Assembly (NCBI RefSeq): GCF_022884085.1
Contig: NZ_JAGGCS010000002.1
Span: 1 to 64,000, forward strand
Reading direction: 5' to 3'
From: Paenirhizobium cremeum
GTDB taxonomy: Bacteria > Pseudomonadota > Alphaproteobacteria > Rhizobiales > Rhizobiaceae
Length of the DNA stretch: 64,000 bases
The position numbers and the translations under genes were made by a program. Positions 61,458 to 64,000 of this stretch are shown one piece after another (position 1 is the first letter of the stretch; each line of letters starts with the position of its first letter). The notes beneath the pieces were generated by a model. That model searched no databases, was not told the origin of the DNA, and worked only from the letters and a program-made list of their open reading frames with translations.

Positions 61458-62845
61458 AACGGCGGTTTCGGCCAGTTGGTGATGCCGCCGGTCCAGGTTT
61501 CGAACAGTTTCGACAGCTTCAGCACGCGCATGTCGTCGAAGCGGGGACCGACGATCTGCAGGCCGATGGGCATGCCCGTTTTCGAAAAGCCGCAGTTGAT
61601 CGAGGCCGCCGGCTGTTCCGACATGTTCCATGGAACGGTGAAGGCGATATGCTCGAAGGGCTTTTCCGGATCGTTGGTGGGAGAGGCCCAGTCCGCCGGA
61701 TAGGAGACGATCGGATTGGTCGGCGAGAGCACCGCATCGACGGTGGTGAAGAGCCGTCCGCAGGTCTTGCGCATCTCGATGGTCTGGCCGAAGCCGTGCA
61801 CCGCCTCGACGCCGGAGACATCCGCCCCCTTTTCGGCCCACTGGTAGATATAGGGCAGGATCTTGGCTCGGCGCTCGGCGCTGAGGTTGCGGATATCGCC
61901 CCAGAACTTGGCCCGCCAGAAATTGTCGAGACCGTCGAGCATCTGGCGCGTCAGGACCGGTTCGACCTCGAAGACGGTCGCGCCCGCGTCCTCGAAGCGT
62001 TTGGCGGCGGCGAGCACCGCGTCACGAATTTCGGTCTCGACTGCAAGGCCGCAGCCGGCATCCAGCATCACGCCGATCTTCATGCCGCGCACGTCGATCT
62101 CGTGGTCCATCCAGTCGAAATCATTGGGCGGCAGGCTGGTGCCGTCGCGCCAGTCGGGGCGCGAAAGCGTCGCCATCGAGAAGGCCGCATCGTCGACGCA
62201 TCGCGTCATCGGGCCGGCGCAGCGGCCGACATAATAGGGATCGACGGGAATGCGGCCGTGGCTGGGCTTGAAGCCGAAGAGGCCGGTCCAGCCGGCGGGC
62301 AGGCGCACCGATCCGCCGATATCCGTGCCGATATGCAAGGGGCCGTAGCCGGCTGCGCCGGCCGCCGCCGCACCCGCGCTCGATCCGCCGGGGTTCTGCG
62401 TCAGGTCCCAGGGGTTGCGCGAGAGCGGGTGAAAGCTCGACAGGCCGGAGGAGAGCATGCCGTAGTCGGGGCAGGTGGTCTTGGCGAAGATCACCGCGCC
62501 GTCTTCCTTCATACGCGCGGCAATCGGCGCGTCTTCCTCGGCGGGGAGAAGCTCGACCGCGGCGGTGCCGAGCGGAACGGGCTGCCCCTTGGTGGCGATC
62601 AGTTCCTTCAGCGAGACCGGAATGCCGTCGAGAGGGCCGAATGGCTCATCCCGCAGCCAGCGTTCGGTGGAGGCTTTGGCCTGTTCGCGCGCGCCCTGCG
62701 GGTCATAGGCGTAAAGCGCCGCCACATGCGGTTCGAAGGCCTCGATGCGGGCTTCGACCGCCAGCCAGTATTCATAGGGCGAAAGGGTTTTCGCGCGGTA
62801 ACCGGCGACAAGGTCCTTGATGGTCAAATTGAGCAAATCAGTCAT
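61451..62845 (-). CDS. Amidase (amidase signature family)
   Basis: A 464-residue hydrolase of the AS family, which cleaves C-N bonds of amides with a Ser-Ser-Lys triad. The Lys lies in GIPVSLKELIATKG (about residue 80), the cis-Ser in NPGGSSAGAAAAGAAGYGPLHIGTDIGGSVRLPAGWTGLFGFKPSHGRIP (GGSSAG, about residue 155), and the nucleophile Ser in GGSVR about 24 residues later. The spacing is normal, so it should be active. It lies 41 bases downstream of the oligopeptide-type ABC ATPase, so its substrate may be what that importer brings in. No further specificity can be read. Confidence 0.9.
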   Translation of the reverse strand: MTDLLNLTIKDLVAGYRAKTLSPYEYWLAVEARIEAFEPHVAALYAYDPQGAREQAKASTERWLRDEPFGPLDGIPVSLKELIATKGQPVPLGTAAVELLPAEEDAPIAARMKEDGAVIFAKTTCPDYGMLSSGLSSFHPLSRNPWDLTQNPGGSSAGAAAAGAAGYGPLHIGTDIGGSVRLPAGWTGLFGFKPSHGRIPVDPYYVGRCAGPMTRCVDDAAFSMATLSRPDWRDGTSLPPNDFDWMDHEIDVRGMKIGVMLDAGCGLAVETEIRDAVLAAAKRFEDAGATVFEVEPVLTRQMLDGLDNFWRAKFWGDIRNLSAERRAKILPYIYQWAEKGADVSGVEAVHGFGQTIEMRKTCGRLFTTVDAVLSPTNPIVSYPADWASPTNDPEKPFEHIAFTVPWNMSEQPAASINCGFSKTGMPIGLQIVGPRFDDMRVLKLSKLFETWTGGITNWPKPPLA

Positions 62846-62886
62846 TTCGGCTTATGCCTTCTGCTTCAAAAATTCGTTCTGTGGCG

Positions 62887-63888
62887 TTAGTTTCCGTTTT
62901 CGGCCATGTCTTCCGCGCCCATGTCTTCCGCACGGTGGCAGGCGGCCTGCCGTCCCGGCGCGATCATGCGCAGTTCCGGCCGCTCGGCGGCGCAGCGTGC
63001 TATGGCCAGCGGACAGCGGTTGCGAAAGGCGCAGCCGCCGGCATCGGCACGAGAGGGCGGCGGGGGCGAACGCTCGGAGGCTGCCGGCCGGCCGAAACGC
63101 TCGATGCTCGGCTCGGCATCGGCCAGCACCCTCGTATAGGGGTGAAACGGCCGTTCGAAGACATGATGCGCCGGCCCTGTCTCCACCAGCCGGCCGCGAT
63201 ACATGACGCCGACCCGGTCGGCGATGCAGTCGACCACGGCGAGATTGTGGGTGATGAAGAGGAAGCTCACGCCGCGTTTTTCGCGCAGGTCCATCAGGAG
63301 GTTCAGCACCTGCGCCTGTACCGAGAGATCGAGCGCCGAGACCGCCTCGTCGGCGATGACCAGCTTCGGTTCGGTGACGAGGGCGCGGGCGATTGCGATG
63401 CGCTGACGCTGGCCGCCGGAGAATTCGTGCGGATAACGTCCGGCATGGGCCGCCTGCAGGCCGACGCTTTCCAGCATATCGGCGACCTTCTCGCGGATTT
63501 CCGCGCGGCTGGGCCGTCTCGCCAGGACATGCAGCGGTTCGGCGACGATGCGCTCGACCTTCTGGCGCGGATCGAGCGAGCCGAACGGGTCCTGAAACAC
63601 CATCTGGAAATTCTCGCGCTTGCGCATGAGATCTTTCGGGCGAAGCGAGAACAGGTCGTCGCCATCGAAGAGCACATGGCCCGATGTCGGTCTGTCGAGC
63701 GCCGCCACCAGCCGGGCAAGCGTCGATTTCCCGCAACCGCTCTCGCCGACAATGCCGACGATCTCGCCGCCATCGACGGTGAGAGACACCTCGTCCAGCG
63801 CCCGTATGCTGTGCGACGTGCCGACCAGCGAATGGCTGACATAGTCGCGGGACAGAACGCGGATATCGAGGAGGGGAGACTTGCTCAT
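62887..63888 (-). CDS. Peptide/nickel-type ABC importer ATP-binding protein (DppF/OppF family)
   Basis: A 333-residue ATPase: Walker A GESGCGKSTLARLVAALDRP near residue 49, Q-loop MVFQDPFGSLDPR, signature EFSGGQRQRIAIARAL, Walker B LVIADEAVSALD and H-loop ITHNLAVVDCIADRVGVMYRGRLVETGP. The C-terminal oligopeptide-transporter extension is present with its Cys-rich text CAFRNRCPLAIARC. The last residues contain AEDMGAEDM, from a short tandem DNA repeat near 62908. It overlaps the partner ATPase gene by 4 bases and is followed by the amidase. Confidence 0.92.
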   Translation of the reverse strand: MSKSPLLDIRVLSRDYVSHSLVGTSHSIRALDEVSLTVDGGEIVGIVGESGCGKSTLARLVAALDRPTSGHVLFDGDDLFSLRPKDLMRKRENFQMVFQDPFGSLDPRQKVERIVAEPLHVLARRPSRAEIREKVADMLESVGLQAAHAGRYPHEFSGGQRQRIAIARALVTEPKLVIADEAVSALDLSVQAQVLNLLMDLREKRGVSFLFITHNLAVVDCIADRVGVMYRGRLVETGPAHHVFERPFHPYTRVLADAEPSIERFGRPAASERSPPPPSRADAGGCAFRNRCPLAIARCAAERPELRMIAPGRQAACHRAEDMGAEDMAENGN

Positions 63889-64000
63889 CGGTTTCCTTCC
63901 TCCATCGTCCGGATGCAGCGGACGCCGCGGTTGGTATCGAAGTGGGTCCAGCCGGGTTCGGCAGTATGACAGGCGTCGATGCGCTCCGGACAGCGGTCGG
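63885..64000 (-). CDS. Peptide/nickel-type ABC importer ATP-binding protein (DppD/OppD family), C-terminal end (partial)
   Basis: Only the last 37 codons are inside the window: DRCPERIDACHTAEP, then a run ending MEEGNR-stop. The CPERIDAC...VRC text is the Cys-containing C-terminal extension typical of DppD/OppD ATPases. It overlaps the DppF-like gene by 4 bases, so the two ATPases of one importer are adjacent. The remaining importer genes must lie to the right of the window. Confidence 0.82.
   Translation of the reverse strand, partial: DRCPERIDACHTAEPGWTHFDTNRGVRCIRTMEEGNR

Overview
The window is GC-rich bacterial DNA packed with overlapping operons. It reads as an alphaproteobacterium of the Rhizobiaceae (Sinorhizobium/Ensifer/Rhizobium type). 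The grounds are a lanthanide-type methanol oxidation cluster next to a red-type (form IC) Rubisco operon, an arrangement I recall from Sinorhizobium meliloti pSymB; rhizobial palindromic intergenic elements; and the nitrate-assimilation and exopolysaccharide gene families. No rRNA, tRNA, CRISPR array, integrase or transposase was seen.

Region 1 (1-16000) is C1 oxidation. It holds the tail of class III alcohol dehydrogenase, S-formylglutathione hydrolase, a c2-like cytochrome, XoxF/XoxG/XoxJ and a CXXCW-type protein. A divergent set follows (two beta-propellers, an MxaD-like protein, a DUF3280-type protein, small secreted proteins, two ABC systems), and the region ends with a glutathione-formaldehyde (Gfa) protein. 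Methanol would be oxidised in the periplasm to formaldehyde, which is carried by glutathione to formate. No pqq biosynthesis genes are present here.

Region 2 (16000-25720) is the Calvin cycle operon cbbF-P-T-A-L-S-X-E, with a thioredoxin-like gene at its end and a divergent cbbR. Together with region 1 it allows C1 compounds to be oxidised to CO2 and the CO2 to be fixed.

Region 3 (25750-39140) is nitrate assimilation: nasT-nasS, then nrtA-nrtB-nrtD, a single-domain globin, nirB, nirD, nasA and cysG, all on the minus strand. The nrtA leader carries a sigma-54 promoter, a hexaloop RNA hairpin fitting an ANTAR (NasT) target, and an intrinsic terminator ending in eight U, so antitermination control is readable from the DNA. 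A G-quadruplex-prone tract and two rhizobial palindromes lie between operon genes.

Region 4 (39200-45300) is a small surface-polysaccharide locus: ExoY-like priming transferase, O-antigen ligase-like protein and family 25 glycosyltransferase, divergent from a WbpM/CapD-type dehydratase and an NAD-dependent epimerase. A small DUF1127-like protein follows.

Region 5 (45400-57800) is transport: TctABC tricarboxylate transporter with a solute-binding protein/TctD/TctE sensory set, then an HlyD - fused double-ATPase ABC - ABC-2 permease exporter, then a DeoR regulator. Region 6 (57800-64000) is N-methyl compound or amide use: a 23-codon leader ORF, a choline-kinase-like phosphotransferase, a dimethylglycine/sarcosine dehydrogenase-like flavoprotein, an amidase and oligopeptide ABC ATPases, the last cut by the window edge.

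All identifications come from reading motifs and gene order; no database search was run.
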